Numbered from the stretch's first letter, positions 37,135 through 48,606 are shown. The stretch: DNA of 64,000 nt from Amia ocellicauda (GCF_036373705.1 NW_027102777.1:1-64000), one strand, 5' to 3'. Program-made: numbers and translations. Notes: generated by a model not told the origin, from the letters alone.

Positions 37135-37643
37135 CTAAAAATGCGGCACAGCCTGCATTGCCCTGCTTGAGAGGCGTGTCAAGTGGAAAACAGCTGAAGA
37201 GATCCGATCGTGCTGATAAAGGGAGGTCCGTTCTACAGCGGGGGAGACAGCCACCAGTCACACAAAGGGGAAACACAGCGCCCAGAAAAGCCCTGAGTAA
37301 GACAAACCGGGTGGCACACGACACCACCGATGTGGGGGTGCAATGTGTGAAAGTGAACCGACCGAGCTCCGCTACTGTAAAAAGAGGTAAACGGGGTAAA
37401 AGCACGGTTAAAGCCACCACTAGTGGGGATACTGAGATGAAATGTGATCAATCACCCTGTGTTGACATACAGACCCCTGGTGATTGTAGGGCCCTGGTGT
37501 TTAGCAAGCAAGCAAGTCAGCTTGTGGAGGCGTTAAACACCGCTCAGTGCAAAATACATGTTTTGACAAATTTGTTAAAACAAATAGGGAATTGCCCCGT
37601 TTCTGATGAGAGGGTCAACGGGGCATCCACACCCAAGGTTTGA
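37135..37643 (+). CDS. Unrecognised basic-protein exon (~168 codons, partial)
   Basis: Open from a good splice acceptor (TTGTTTTATTATAG, ending 37134) to a TGA at 37643, with an incoming phase-1 codon. The product is rich in Lys, Arg, Ser and Thr in its first two thirds (for example KRGKRGKSTVK) and has a C-terminal heptad-like segment (SQLVEALNTAQCKIHVLTNLLKQ) that could form a short coiled coil. No known domain is recognised. It is divergently arranged with the minus-strand gene ending upstream at 36139, so the two could share a control region. Confidence 0.4.
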
Positions 37644-38028
37644 TGAGCCATCGCAACCCAAAGCCTGTTGATGGTCCAAACCCTCCACCCCCGATGGCCA
37701 GCGAGAGGCCTCCTCCACAGGGAAGACCACAGCCAGCAGCACCGATAAAGAACTTTCTGATCTCCTTGCTGCTGTAATAAGTATACTGCCTGGAGGGGAG
37801 GCAACCATTAGGCCTAGGCCCTAGGCCGTGGACCCCCAGAGATTCATTTTCTCCTACATGCCATTCTTAGGAGTTTTCTTGTTTTTCTCTCCTCCGTTCC
37901 TAAATGCTTTATTTACTTAAATGTTCACTCACTTTATTCTAGATCATGTAAAATGTTTACAGGTCTATATTTGATTTTATTGTATTTATGTTTTTTATTT
38001 TGCTGTACGTTTGTTGTATGTTTACCAG
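37644..38028. other. Non-coding stretch downstream of the basic-protein exon
   Basis: A short open segment after the stop (reading SDLLAAVISILPGGEA near 37757-37805, in another frame) might be a further exon. The rest is AT-rich with no recognisable gene. Confidence 0.3.
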
Positions 38029-38106
38029 TCTGTAAAGCACTCTGTGGCTACCCTGCGAAGGGCGCTATACAAATAAAAATTGATTGATTGATTGATTGAT
38101 TGATTG
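38029..38106 (+). mobile_element. L2-like 3' tail with (ATTG)n
   Basis: TGTAAAGCACTCTGTGGCTA, then GGGCGCTATACAAATAAAAATTG followed by ATTG repeats, the usual 3' end of L2-type LINEs and dependent SINEs in fish. Confidence 0.7.
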
Positions 38107-38127
38107 TACTTCACTGTATTTTTGCAG

Positions 38128-38262
38128 TTATGTTGTAAGTCGCCCTGGATAAGGGCGTCTGCCAAGAAATAAAAATATTAATAATAATAATAATAATAAA
38201 TGGGTACAAATGTAAGTCGCCCTGGATAAGAGCGTCTGCTAAATGACAAATAATGTAATGTA
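38128..38262 (+). mobile_element. Two SINE/L2 tails (GTAAGTCGCCCTGGATAAG type) with (AAT)n
   Basis: Two related tails at about 38134-38176 and 38210-38262 (AAGTCGCCCTGGATAAGRGCG then TCTGC), separated by an (AAT)n run. These are truncated copies; no tRNA-derived head is visible. Confidence 0.65.
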
Positions 38263-39097
38263 AACTCTGCCACCTACTGTTTGACATGTTAAATAGATAA
38301 ATTCTGTGATCAAATTGCATTTCAACGATACAAACCAAGACCAGTTAGAGGAATTAAGAATTAAATATTTGAGACCCAAAGAAAGTAGAGATTAACTTTA
38401 AAGCTTTCCTTTTATACAAGTTAAAATGGTATTTCCACAACACAGTCCTTAATTCCTGTCATTTCTTTGGGGATTGTGTGCTGGAAATAAATCACATTGA
38501 CCATTTATAATGTGCTCTTTTTAGGGGTTTTAACAACTGATACAGAAAACATTGTCAATAATGTATAATATCCTTACAAAAATGAATTATCTATAGCTGT
38601 ACTTTAAGATTTACTTGCTTATTTATTTGGTGATCCTATTTTTGAACCCAGAAACATTGTGGAAATATCTCAGGTTCATGTTTAACTTACAGTTTCTCTG
38701 CTGTTCCTATGGATGTTTTACACCATCCCCCTTAAAGTATTCTTTATTTATTAATATGCTGTAAATGCATTGTTTGCTAGGGCTGTTAAGAGGGACATGA
38801 AGTCTTTGAAAATTGATATGTTTCACTGACTATTCAAAATGTATCAACACTATTTTCCTGGAAATTACACAAAATTAAAGGTGAAAAATGCACGTTACTG
38901 AGACTAATGTGTTAATATATTTCTATATTGGATAATAATAATCATAGTAATGCAGTAAACTAGGTATTTTGAATAGATGAGTAATGCATTACATGCATTT
39001 GCTGGCAGTTTGTAATAGCAGGACTTTCTTTATGTTTGTACACTTATGTCCTCATTACTGGCATATTCCACTGAGGAGCTGTTTCCAATTGTCAACG
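38263..39097. other. AT-rich intergenic sequence
   Basis: No gene, tRNA or recognised repeat. Frequent stops in all frames. Confidence 0.5.
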
Positions 39098-39102
39098 GTG
39101 AC

Positions 39103-39698
39103 TGTTGGGGTAAAATTGCCTCCTATGTATTGTATATACCCACTGTATAACTGTTAGAAAATATAGGAAACTTTCCAGTAAGTTACTAGTTAGGAACTGT
39201 GAGTTATTCATAACTTTACTTATTATCTATGTCTTATGCACACTGCTGAAATAGCTTGCAGAACTGCTTGTAATCCAAGCAGCTGTGGCAGACACAAAAC
39301 ATGTTGTTCGTACAGTATGTGCTACATTTTCCCCTTCCCGAAACACAAATATATTATGGGTTACACACATCCTCGGACAATAACATTCCCACGAGGCATG
39401 ACATGTGCACCTGCTTGTGGGAACACTGCAAAATCAGTACTATTATGGTGTGTAACTACATATCGGGACTGCCCCGTAACTATCACTGAAGATGTTTGTT
39501 AGACTGTATAAAGGCTGTGTGAAACTTTCAATAAACTGAAGATAAACGAACAGACTACTTCTGTGTCTGTGCATTTTTCTTCCCGAGCGCTCGTCTCCTG
39601 CTGAAAAGTCTCCCCTGTAGCTGAAATGCTGACTGACCTGACTGCCCGATTCACTGGGATCCGAAGGGCTGCTTCAACTGAAGCGTTGTACCTTAACA
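39103..39698 (+). mobile_element. Solo LTR fossil (596 bp) of a retrovirus-like or gypsy-like element
   Basis: Begins TGTTGGGG and ends CTTAACA (TG...CA), with a perfect 5-bp duplication GTGAC on both sides (39098-39102 and 39699-39703). Inside, TATAAA (39507-39512) is followed 18 bp later by AATAAA (39530-39535) and then a GT-rich stretch, the order expected of an LTR promoter and polyadenylation region. No internal coding region is present, so this is a solo LTR left by recombination. The intact duplication suggests moderate age. Confidence 0.8.
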
Positions 39699-39734
39699 GT
39701 GACCTTGACAGATTTCCCTTCAAATAACCGAGAT

Positions 39735-42148
39735 GTTTGATAGAGTCAGAGGGACATTAGTTATAGAATCAATAGCAAACTGTGATCACAATATGGTCAT
39801 CTTTGAGGCATTCTTTCTAGAAACAAGGCCCAAGTCTAAAGCAATGGTCTACAATTTTGGCGACACTTGGAAGAGGTAGACTGGAGCACACTGGATCAGA
39901 TTCAGTTGAAAATGGATGGGTATATTTAAGAATATACTACTTGAGGCTCAGGAGAAATTTATACCAAAACTTAGCAAATTGAGGACCAATAGAGGGATAG
40001 AGGGATAGAGACTAAACAAAATACAAAGAATATGTTGAACTGCAAATAGATCTTAAGAAAGGGATCAGGAAAGCAAAGAGGGAAATAGAAAGAAACATAG
40101 CTCTATAACTAATGCAAAGAGCTTTTTTCAATACTACAACAGCAAGAGGTCAATAAAGGATGAAGTGAAACAGATAGAGGGCAAAAATTGAAGTATTTTG
40201 GAAAATGAACAAGATATGGTAAATGTTCTAAATGAGTATTTTAGAGGTTTTTACAAAAGAAAAAACAGATAACATGCCACAGGATAATAACCAGTCCAGT
40301 CAAACCCTAAGAGAGATCAGGAAAAATGAGGTGGAGGTACTACAGGGACTAGCAGAATTAAAAACAAACAAATCACCTAGGCCAGATGGTATATTTCCAA
40401 CAGTACTTAAAGAAATGTGGGAAATTATTTACAGGCCGCTAACTCAAATATTCCAAAAGACACTTAGAACAGGGGATGTGCCAACTGACTGGAAGATAGC
40501 AAATGTCATACCAATCCACAAGAAAGGGGACAAAACTGAGCCAGGAAATTACAGACCAATCAGTCTCACCTGCATTACTTGTAAAATGTTGGAAAAAATG
40601 ATTAGACAGAAATAGAGGAGCATTTTAATGAAAACCATATTCTTGGAGATAGTCAACATGGGTTTAGACGAGGCAGATCATGTCTTACAAATGTATTAGA
40701 GTTTTTTGAACATGCAACTGCAGCTGTAGATCATGTGAAAACACATGATATGATATACGTACATTTTCAAAAAGCTTCTGATAAGGTTCCACACCAAAGA
40801 CTGATCCTCAAATTGGAAGCTGTAGGCATTCAGGGTAATGTAAGTAGTAGATTATGAACTGGTTGATGTAGAGGAAACAGAGGGTGTCGATTAGAGGAGT
40901 TGCTTCTATCTGGAGTGAGGTTGTTAGTGGAGATCCACAGGGATCAGTGTTAGGGCCATTGCTTTTAAATCAAGGGCAGTGATGTTCAGACTGTACGATG
41001 CACTAGTTAGAGCTGATGTCCTACTGAGATGTCCTACTGAGAGACTGAGGAACTGAACCTTTTCACCCTGGAACAGAGGAGACTACATGGGGACTTGATT
41101 CAAGTCTTCAAAATCATGAAAGGCATCGACCACATCAAACCAGAGGAGCTTTTCCAGATCAGCAGAGACACAAAAAGAAATTGGGCTTCAAAGCATTCAA
41201 GACGGAAAACAGGAGACACTTCTTCACACATAGAGTTGTCACAATCTGGAACAAACTCCCCAGTAGGGTTTCCAAAATCGGGGGAAAATTCCAGGCCAGG
41301 GTTTTTGGAGTTTAAATTTCATAAACCCTGGGTCCCCGGGGCATCTGTGATTGAAGCCAGATTATCTCATAGGCATATAAATTGAATAAATAATCAAAAT
41401 GGAAACAAAATTAAATAAATAAAAAACACACTGTTAGACACATCAAACGTATGCTTGAACTCCTCGGATCTTAGTTTTCCCCCTTATTTTAATCATTAAA
41501 CTACAACCTGGCCATATCATCAATGTTATTCTAAATAAGTAAAATAATACATGTCATTTTTGTGTCTGTATTTTATGTGAAGCTAAAATTAAACACGAAC
41601 TCAGTTCATTCACAGAGTTATTATGTATTGATCATTTGTATGAACTGAAGTGACCTTGTAGAGCCCCCAGCTGTTTGCAATACGTTGTTTGCATACTTTT
41701 TGCATTTGTAGGAAGTAGAACCAAACCGAGCTTGGATCAGAACATTTTTTTTGAACTCCTCGTATTTTGCAACAGTGCTCAATTATATTGTAGGTTACGG
41801 AATGAACATCAATCTTCTCACCGAATGAAAAAACACAAGAGCTCACTGAGGCTCTGTGCACGCAAGTATGATTTTTGTTGGTTTGTTTCTCAGCCCCGGT
41901 TTTATACCCATGCCAAACCCGGGCTTGTGAGATTGACAAATCGTCCGGGTTGCCCGGGTTTTCGGTACCACGGGTCCCCGGGCTGGAAACACTACTCCCC
42001 AGTGATGTGGTTGAAGCTGAAAATTTGGGAACAATTAAAATCAGACTGGATAGGATCCTTGGATCACTTAGTTATTAATGGACACCAAACGAGCACGATG
42101 TGGCAAATGACCTCCTCTCGTTTGTAAACTTTCTTATGTTGTTATGTT
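39735..42148 (+). mobile_element. CR1-like LINE, degraded copy with nested hAT element
   Basis: Fragments of the reverse-transcriptase ORF are readable, including NKSPRPDGIFPTVLKEMW and PGNYRPISLTCITCKMLEK (40232-40615), plus upstream sequence resembling the end of the endonuclease (DHNMVIF near 39789). The middle of the RT is missing relative to the copy at 60.5 kb. The 3' end carries the same tail, CCTCCTCTCGTTTGTAAAC then TTCTTATGTTGTTATG. Multiple frameshifts and stops; not functional. Confidence 0.8.
41274..41994. mobile_element. hAT-type non-autonomous element (721 bp) nested in the CR1 copy
   Basis: Termini TAGGGTTTCC and, reverse-complemented, TAGTGTTTCC. A perfect 8-bp duplication CTCCCCAG lies at 41266-41273 and 41995-42002. 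The CR1 3' region resumes directly after it. No transposase is encoded; short open frames inside are incidental. Confidence 0.82.
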
Positions 42149-43412
42149 AAATATTTGAAAAAGATTTGGAAATGCTTGTGCTCTGTGCAACGGAAATGAT
42201 AACAGTGCTACTCTTGGGACAAGAAAAGGTTCACATATATGTCGCTTATGCTCACAATGTATTTAATTTACCAGCAATTCAATGAATTGTGCACTGTGCG
42301 GTAGATATACCAGATCACAGAGTGTGGAGGGGGTGATGTGGGGAAGTGTGGGCCCCTGCTTTGGACCCTGGGGCCCTGCAGAGGTCTGCGGCCCGGTGTG
42401 GGTGCCTAGGCTGGTGTTGGTGCCTGCTGACCACTGTCCACCCTTGACCAGGAGACGGCGCTACAATCAGGCCCTATTTAATGCATGGGATTACCGGCGC
42501 AGTTCTGTCCTATCAGAGTTGGTTTCTCTGCTTGAAGGTGGGACTAAGCAGACTGACAATCCAGAGAGCCTTTCACGGGTTCAATTACTGTAAAGACAAA
42601 GCGGGGGAAAGTAATAGCGAAGTTTGGAAACAGGACGGACATCAGCTCTCATCTCAAGAACCCCGATCCTGTGCTGTTGCTTCAGAGGAAACACTGCGCT
42701 GATCTAAGAGGATTTCACAGACGCAATGTCTCATTTCAAGGGATATATCAAAACTGCAAGCGCCTTGCTTCAGTCACTGCGTGAAAGAAGCTGCAATCTG
42801 TGGCCCGAAGGTGGACATTGCATTGCGCATATATGTCACTTTCCCAGTTGCGTGGCTGTGCAGGTCGCTCTGTGTGTAACCCGGCCTGTGCAGAACAGGG
42901 CGCCTCTACAGTGGGGCTGACAGACTGAGCGCTCACTCTGAAGCCCTTAAAGCACCACCTGGGTTTTGGTGACATCATCAAAGACTTGGCTTCCTGAAAA
43001 CCCAGAGGAAAACACATGTAAGGTAGGCCCTCTCTCTAGACTTACAGCCTTGTATTGATGAATAGGGTTGTTCCGCTCATTTTACAGGAGGGGGTGCCAG
43101 CCTACTAGCTCTGCTGTTGATCGGGAGTTACAGGCCACTCGTGTGTGTTGTGGACTTGGACTGAGGGACACTTGTGCTGCTCGTTGCTTGTTGTGTTGGC
43201 GCTGATGTGATAAGCCATGCAGATCAAATGTTGATCCTTAATGATCAGTAGTGCGACTCTTCACCAGCAAAAGACAGCATCCAGGGAAAGCCACGCTGCC
43301 CGCCTCTCAGACTCGGGTCGGGTTGTAAAAGTGCGCAGTGTGAGCCTGGCTGAGGGACTGATTCTTTTGTGGGGCGATGCGAACCGATTGAGTGACTCGA
43401 TTCAGTGTGTTT
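42149..43412. other. Moderately GC-rich intergenic sequence, no gene recognised
   Basis: Several 60-100-codon open frames overlap on both strands without recognisable domains or splice structure. No tRNA, rRNA or snRNA recognised. Confidence 0.4.
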
Positions 43413-43652
43413 GGACACAAATGGAAATTGGGCTTCAAGCCATTCAAGACAGAAAACAGGAGACACTTGTTCACACAGAGAGTTATTACAATCTGGAACA
43501 GACTCCCCAGCGATGTGGTTGAAGCCACAATTTGGGAACATTCAGAAATAGACTGGATGTGATCCTTGGATCATTTAGTTATTAATGGACACCAAACGAG
43601 CTGATGGGTCGAGTGGCCTCTCGTTTCTGAACTGTATTATGTTGTTCTGATA
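43413..43652 (+). mobile_element. CR1-like LINE 3' fragment
   Basis: About 240 bp matching the 3' end of the CR1 copies at 42 kb and 62 kb (AAATGGAAATTGGGCTTCAA ... ATTAATGGACACCAAACGAG), heavily 5'-truncated. It ends just before the CRE site upstream of the eIF4G-like gene. Confidence 0.8.
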
Positions 43653-43663
43653 TGTGTTGGGTA

Positions 43664-43671
43664 TGACGTCA
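43664..43671. promoter_or_regulatory. Palindromic CRE site upstream of the eIF4G-like gene
   Basis: Perfect TGACGTCA, 176 bp upstream of the ATG and a few bases after the end of the CR1 fragment. Such sites bind CREB/ATF factors and are common in proximal promoters; function here is inferred. Confidence 0.45.
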
Positions 43672-45264
43672 GTTGTTGTCAGTTGCATACGTAACAGTTG
43701 CTGGAATTCGATTCTGTTTGCTCTGTGGATATTGCCTAATTAGAGCTGATAGTGTGTTTGGAGACGGAGTCGTACGGTTGATTGATTTTACCTCTGAGTA
43801 ATTTCAGTGTTCCCGAGAGCCTTTTGGTTGTATTGAATTCAAAAGCATGGCAGCGATTGCAAACTTCAAGTTTTGTCTTGAAGACTCCGCAAGATTCAGG
43901 TAGGCCGTTTCATTAATCTATCTTTTTCTTTTCATTGCAGCAGGGTATGTATAGCCTACATTTTTTTAAATGACATATTGTGAATAATAATGTTCTTCAC
44001 CAGTACAAGATCGTGTGAATTGCTCCTAAGCATAGGTGTGTAGCTACAAATTGAACCATTATTCTCGTTTATTGATTACTGTATGAGAGGATGTGAATAT
44101 GGTGAACTGGATATGGTATAAATACAAAATAAACCTGGGTCATTTCAACGCCGAATGGTAGGGATTTTGAGCCGACGTCTAAAATGTATTGCTTTCATTA
44201 TTTCGTAATCCTCGGCACAACCAAGACTCCTGTGGAAATGTTGTTGCTTTCAAATTATGTTGCAGGTGTAATTATGTCCCTGATGAGAAGGAGAAAAATG
44301 AGCGTCAGTTCCTGCTGGACTTAGAGTTCATCTGTGACAGGCTGCAGAAACTCCGCATTAGCGATGTGGTCCTGGCTAAGGTATGCAGCCCCCTGCTTGT
44401 CTAGGAGACCCTAGAGTTTTATTTTCATGTTTTTATATATAAATCCTTCTGATTGAGATGGTTACCTGCATTGTTCTGATGGATCTGTTTAATGCTGATC
44501 TTGGACATTTGTCTCATTTGTACTTTTTGTCAACTGCTGTCTAATTGCGATTGTTATTTAGATGACTGTATGTGTGTTACCTGCCTACAATTAAGAAGGC
44601 TCCCACAGTGGGTGATGACCCCGAGGTCATTAAGACCCAGGTATGTAGGAGCAGAGGACACGGTTCATGTTTGGGGGGGTGGGAATAATAATTTGCTAGT
44701 CTAGTAAAGGGGATTGTGGGTAAAATTGGAGCCCCACTGATGATCTATTTGTAGTGCATTGGTGTCTGGGCCACTGACCTCTACTGATGGAGAAGATGAA
44801 CTGAGGGGCTGAGTACGCTCACATGCACCCACCTCTCCAGAACAAATAAAAACACGGACTTGGCCGAGGTTTGCAGAACTAACTCTTTTTCCTTCCTTCC
44901 CTCCTCCCCCCTTTCCCCTTCAACAGGAGCTCTTCCGCAGGGTGAGTGGTATTCTGAACAAGCTGACCCCACAGATGTTCCAGCCGTGGATGCGTCAAGT
45001 GAACGAGCTGACCATCGACACGGAGCAGCGACTCCAGGGTGTCATGGAGCTCATCTTCGAGAAGGCCGTCTCCGAACCCAACTTCTCCGCCTCATACGCC
45101 AATATGTGCCAGTGCCTTCTGAGGGTGAGAGAAGGAGGGTGACGGGGAGAGTGAAGTGAAAGAGGGAGGGAGGGAATGGTAGAGGATTGTGAAGATGCTA
45201 TTTGTGTAAATTTGAACTTGTAAAATGTATTACGACTTGAACTGCTCTGTATTATTGCACTTTG

Positions 45265-45300
45265 TATTGCTCTTATATTGGACAAGGACATCTGCTAGGA

Positions 45301-45375
<75 letters not shown>
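45265..45375 (+). repeat. SINE/L2-like tail and long (AAT)n microsatellite in intron 4 of the eIF4G-like gene
   Basis: A degraded tail (GGACAAGGACATCTGCTAGG) runs into about 75 bp of pure AAT repeats (45301-45375). Confidence 0.75.
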
Positions 45376-45377
<2 letters not shown>

Positions 45378-45732
45378 ATGGATCAGATTTGTTTAGCTCT
45401 GGAATTGTAATTTGTGGGAGTTCAGTTTTGAATGGACTAGCAGATGCCTGTCTTGTGATGCGCATATCAAGAGTTTTCACTCCGATACCTATTAAAGCTG
45501 GAAGCCAGCCTAGCACACCATCTTGCTTAGGGTTTATGTTGTTCCTGCTCCCCTTTCTGTAGCTCAAAGTCCCAGCCGTTGACAAGCCGGGAGAGACGGT
45601 GCCTTTCCGCTCTCTGCTTTTGAACCGCTGCCAGAAGGAGTTTGAGACGGAGGAGGATGGAGACGAGGTCTTGGAGAAGAAGCAGAAGTTGCTGGATGCA
45701 TCCTTGGTGGTAGGAACATTTGAACGTATTTT

Positions 45733-46297
45733 TAGGGCTGCCTCGATTAATCAATTAATCGGGTCTATGAATCAACTAATTGAATTGACGATCAACATTT
45801 TTTCTATTTAATCGAGCTGATTTAAAAAACAAAAATGTCATAATAGTGATATACGGTTAACAGTAGAATCACAGAGTTTTTGAACCACCTACAACAGCCG
45901 ATAGCTCTTTAAATGCTGTGGTATAATGAAAGGCAAACAATCAAATAAAACTAGCATAAGTAGTATTTACATTTAAATATGAACATAAAACATTCAAATG
46001 ATTGGTATAAATAAGATCAAAGCACTTTGTTTTCTGAAGGCGTCCACAGCACAATCAAAACTAAAGAAACAAGTGTTTAATCACTCAATCTGACTACACC
46101 TGTAATGCTATACAATGCGTGTGTTTTTCAAGCACATGAAAGACTGTAGACTGTAGGTGAGGTAGAGATCGTGACAGCTAAAACGCTTCTTAGGCATATT
46201 TGATACATATATTTAGTAAAAGTAAAGAACGGGTCTGCACAGAGTATTCAGGAACCCAGAGTAATTAACATTAAATCAGTCAAACTGAGCAGCCCTG
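45733..46297. mobile_element. Possible hAT-like element in intron 5 of the eIF4G-like gene
   Basis: Left end TAGGGCTGCCTCGATTAATC and right end GAGCAGCCCTG, whose reverse complement (CAGGGCTGCTC) matches AGGGCTGC. The left motif with GATTAATC words is typical of a hAT family. No 8-bp target duplication was found, so the extent is tentative. Confidence 0.4.
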
Positions 46298-47615
46298 CGC
46301 TTGTATAGTGTTAATTATAATGATTTAGTGTTTTTTATTTAATATTCATTTATATATTTTTCTCCTTTCCCATTCAGCATTGTTCTACTGTATTATCAAT
46401 GACTAGTATTTATTAAAGTATAACTGTGTGGCACAACCACTTAAAGACTGTAACACTTATTGTAATTTGAATCGACTGACAACCCAAGTATTTATTTTAA
46501 ATATAAACAGGGTTTGTACGCTAGTCTGGATGTCTGGAAAAAGTCTGAAAAAAAAAAACTGATTTCCAGTGCTTGAAAATGCTTGTAGAATCATGCCTCT
46601 GTTATGATAGTATGTAATTAAGTGCCGTGTGTGCGCAGGGTGAGGAGTGGCAGCGTCTACGTGACGAGCTGCAGGAGGCCAAGTGCAAGGCCCAGCAGCG
46701 CTCACTAGGCAACATCAGGTTCATTGGGGAGCTGTTCAAGGTGAAGATGCTGATAAAGACCACCATGCACAATTGCATCGTCAAGCTGTTGAAGAACCAC
46801 GAAGAGTCCCTGGAGTGCCTGTGCCTACTCCTCTCCACTATCGGCAAAGACCTGGACTTGGAAACCGCCAAGGTAAGGCAGTTCCGGCCGTCGTGCCAGA
46901 CTGAGCCCTGGCTAAACATCCAGCAACGTGATGAGGCCTATTGACAGTGGTCTGAATAAGTGTTTCTGAGCATCTGCAGACGCCTTCTTGAAGGAATGCT
47001 GCTTCACTTGGTGGTATAAAGTTACTTTTGTACCTGCTGTCTGCTCAGTTTTCTAATCGACCTTTTCACCAGCCCCGCATGGACCAGTACTTCAGCCAGA
47101 TGGAGCAGATCATCAAAGAAAGGAAGACCTCCTCTTGAATCCGCTTCATGCTGCAGGACGTCTTGGACCTGAGAAGAGTAAGTCATGAGTGTTGGGAGAA
47201 TAGAAACCTTCCTTGCTTTCAGCTTCCCAGCCCCCCAATCCCTGTCTGCCTCTCGTTCTCTCTCTCTACCATGGTCACTGACTCTTTCTCCTCTTCTTCA
47301 GGATAACTGGGTGCCCAGGAGGGGTGACCAGGGTCCTAAGACAATCGACCAGGTCCACAAGGATGCAGAGCAGGAGGTGCACCGTGAGCAGATCAAGGTG
47401 CAGCAGAAGCTCATGATCAAGATGTACAACCGACGTGAAGCGAACTCCAGCGAAAGTGTCCTGTCACGCGTCGGTCAGGCCTGAGCAGAGCAGGCCAGGA
47501 AGAGAGGGCCTTTTGTGAAAGCACTAGAAATAGAAGCACCAGTCCTTCTCTGGCGAAGATGAAAGCATCAACATACAATCATTACATTTCTTTCCCTTCT
47601 CTGTCTAATCTACAA

Positions 47616-47621
47616 AATAAA
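47616..47621 (+). terminator. Polyadenylation signal AATAAA after the eIF4G-like gene
   Basis: AATAAA 132 bp after the final stop, followed by T/A-rich sequence. Its presence together with consensus introns argues for duplication at the DNA level rather than retroposition. Confidence 0.5.
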
Positions 47622-48606
47622 ATGAAAATGGATATCTATATCTATACTATATTGAATGGTGGTGCACTGTAGATCAGAGTGTGGAGGGAGGACTGTCTTC
47701 ACAGCACCAGCTGCTGGTGGGTCAATCCTGTTTAAAATAATCTCGGTACAAAGAAGTACGTGGGGAGTGAAATATGTGTTATAATGTGGAGTTATTTCAA
47801 GTACAACAACGTTTCAGATACAAGCAGGCTACATATGTAGTTCAGACTACAGGACTTGCAGAAATAGTGTGATGATCACTGGCCAGAGATGTAAACTCAG
47901 TTTCACCGACCTCGGTTAGCACTAGTCTCGGAGTTCTCTACCTCATATAAAATCTGATAGTCAGAGACAAGTACTAAACTGTGTTTGTGAAGCCATTGTG
48001 AGCAGAAGCTCAATAGATGTACAGGGGGACAGGAACTGCTACAAATTAGAAAAAGGATGTTTTAAGACCAATTCAAATAGTATCTAATGAATGTAAGCAG
48101 TTCAGCATGTTAAATGCCTTTTAAATAATTGTAGCTTCAAAGCAGCTTTATAGCTTTTTTCTGGAAGGATTTATGAGAGGACTTTGAATTTGAGCTGACA
48201 GGAAGGTCAAAGGTCATCAGAAAGGGCATTTTCAGGTACATACATGGGTTCCTATATGTGCTCCATTGTAAGTATGAGCCTAAGTGCACTATGAAAGGAG
48301 TTATGAGTTAGTTCTCACTTTGATCTTAAGTAGAGGTCAATGGTCACAGTGGAGGACATTTGTGAACAGACCTCATATGAGTTACTATCTGAGTTCTGTA
48401 GCAATCATCAGCCTAAAGGAAGGGTCAAAGTTCAAGCATTTATTCAGAAGAACATATTTGGCACTTTATGACATGTATGATGACTGTGATGACTTTTGAA
48501 AGCTGTAAGCCAAAAATCAAAAAATCACCTTTGACCTGAAAGGAAAGGTCGGAGGTGAAGTTGAAGGTTGAAGAGCCGTTATTAATATTTTATATAAACT
48601 GTATTA
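47622..48606. other. Intergenic sequence with AGGTCA-type motifs
   Basis: No gene recognised. Several AGGTCA-like words occur (48204-48216, 48336 and 48541 areas), including one perfect direct repeat with one-base spacing. The stretch may be part of a dispersed repeat. Confidence 0.4.
48204..48216 (+). promoter_or_regulatory. Perfect DR1 nuclear-receptor half-site pair
   Basis: AGGTCA-A-AGGTCA, the consensus for PPAR/RXR, HNF4 and COUP-TF dimers. Occupancy is unknown; a chance or repeat-borne match is possible. Confidence 0.3.

Larger units (their letters stand above)
43847..47484 (+). pseudogene. Truncated eIF4G-like gene (MIF4G domain only), eight exons, one in-frame stop
   Basis: Exons: 43847-43899, 44266-44380, 44596-44640, 44927-45124, 45563-45709, 46639-46872, 47073-47177 and 47302-47484, all GT-AG and all in matching phase (1,080 nt). 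Exons 4-8 give the MIF4G domain of eIF4G1/eIF4G3 type: [91 protein letters not shown] and [22 protein letters not shown]4G binds eIF4A in the translation initiation complex. Exon 1 (MAAIANFKFCLEDSARFR) is not eIF4G-like. In exon 2 the eIF4E-binding motif (YxxxxLL in eIF4G) reads NERQFLL, losing the key tyrosine. Exon 7 has TGA at 47136-47138 where the family has Arg (a CGA to TGA change at a CpG). The last exon ends soon after IKVQQ, so the MA3 and C-terminal domains are absent. It could be a decaying duplicate or a truncated expressed product of about 285 aa. Confidence 0.88.

Noticed and set aside
41675-42127. 150-codon plus-strand open frame
   Set aside because: It spans the junction of the nested hAT element and the CR1 tail, so it is a chance frame.
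42282-43017. Overlapping 60-100 codon open frames as a possible gene
   Set aside because: Several frames on both strands are open at once in GC-rich sequence, with no recognisable domain, start context or splice structure.
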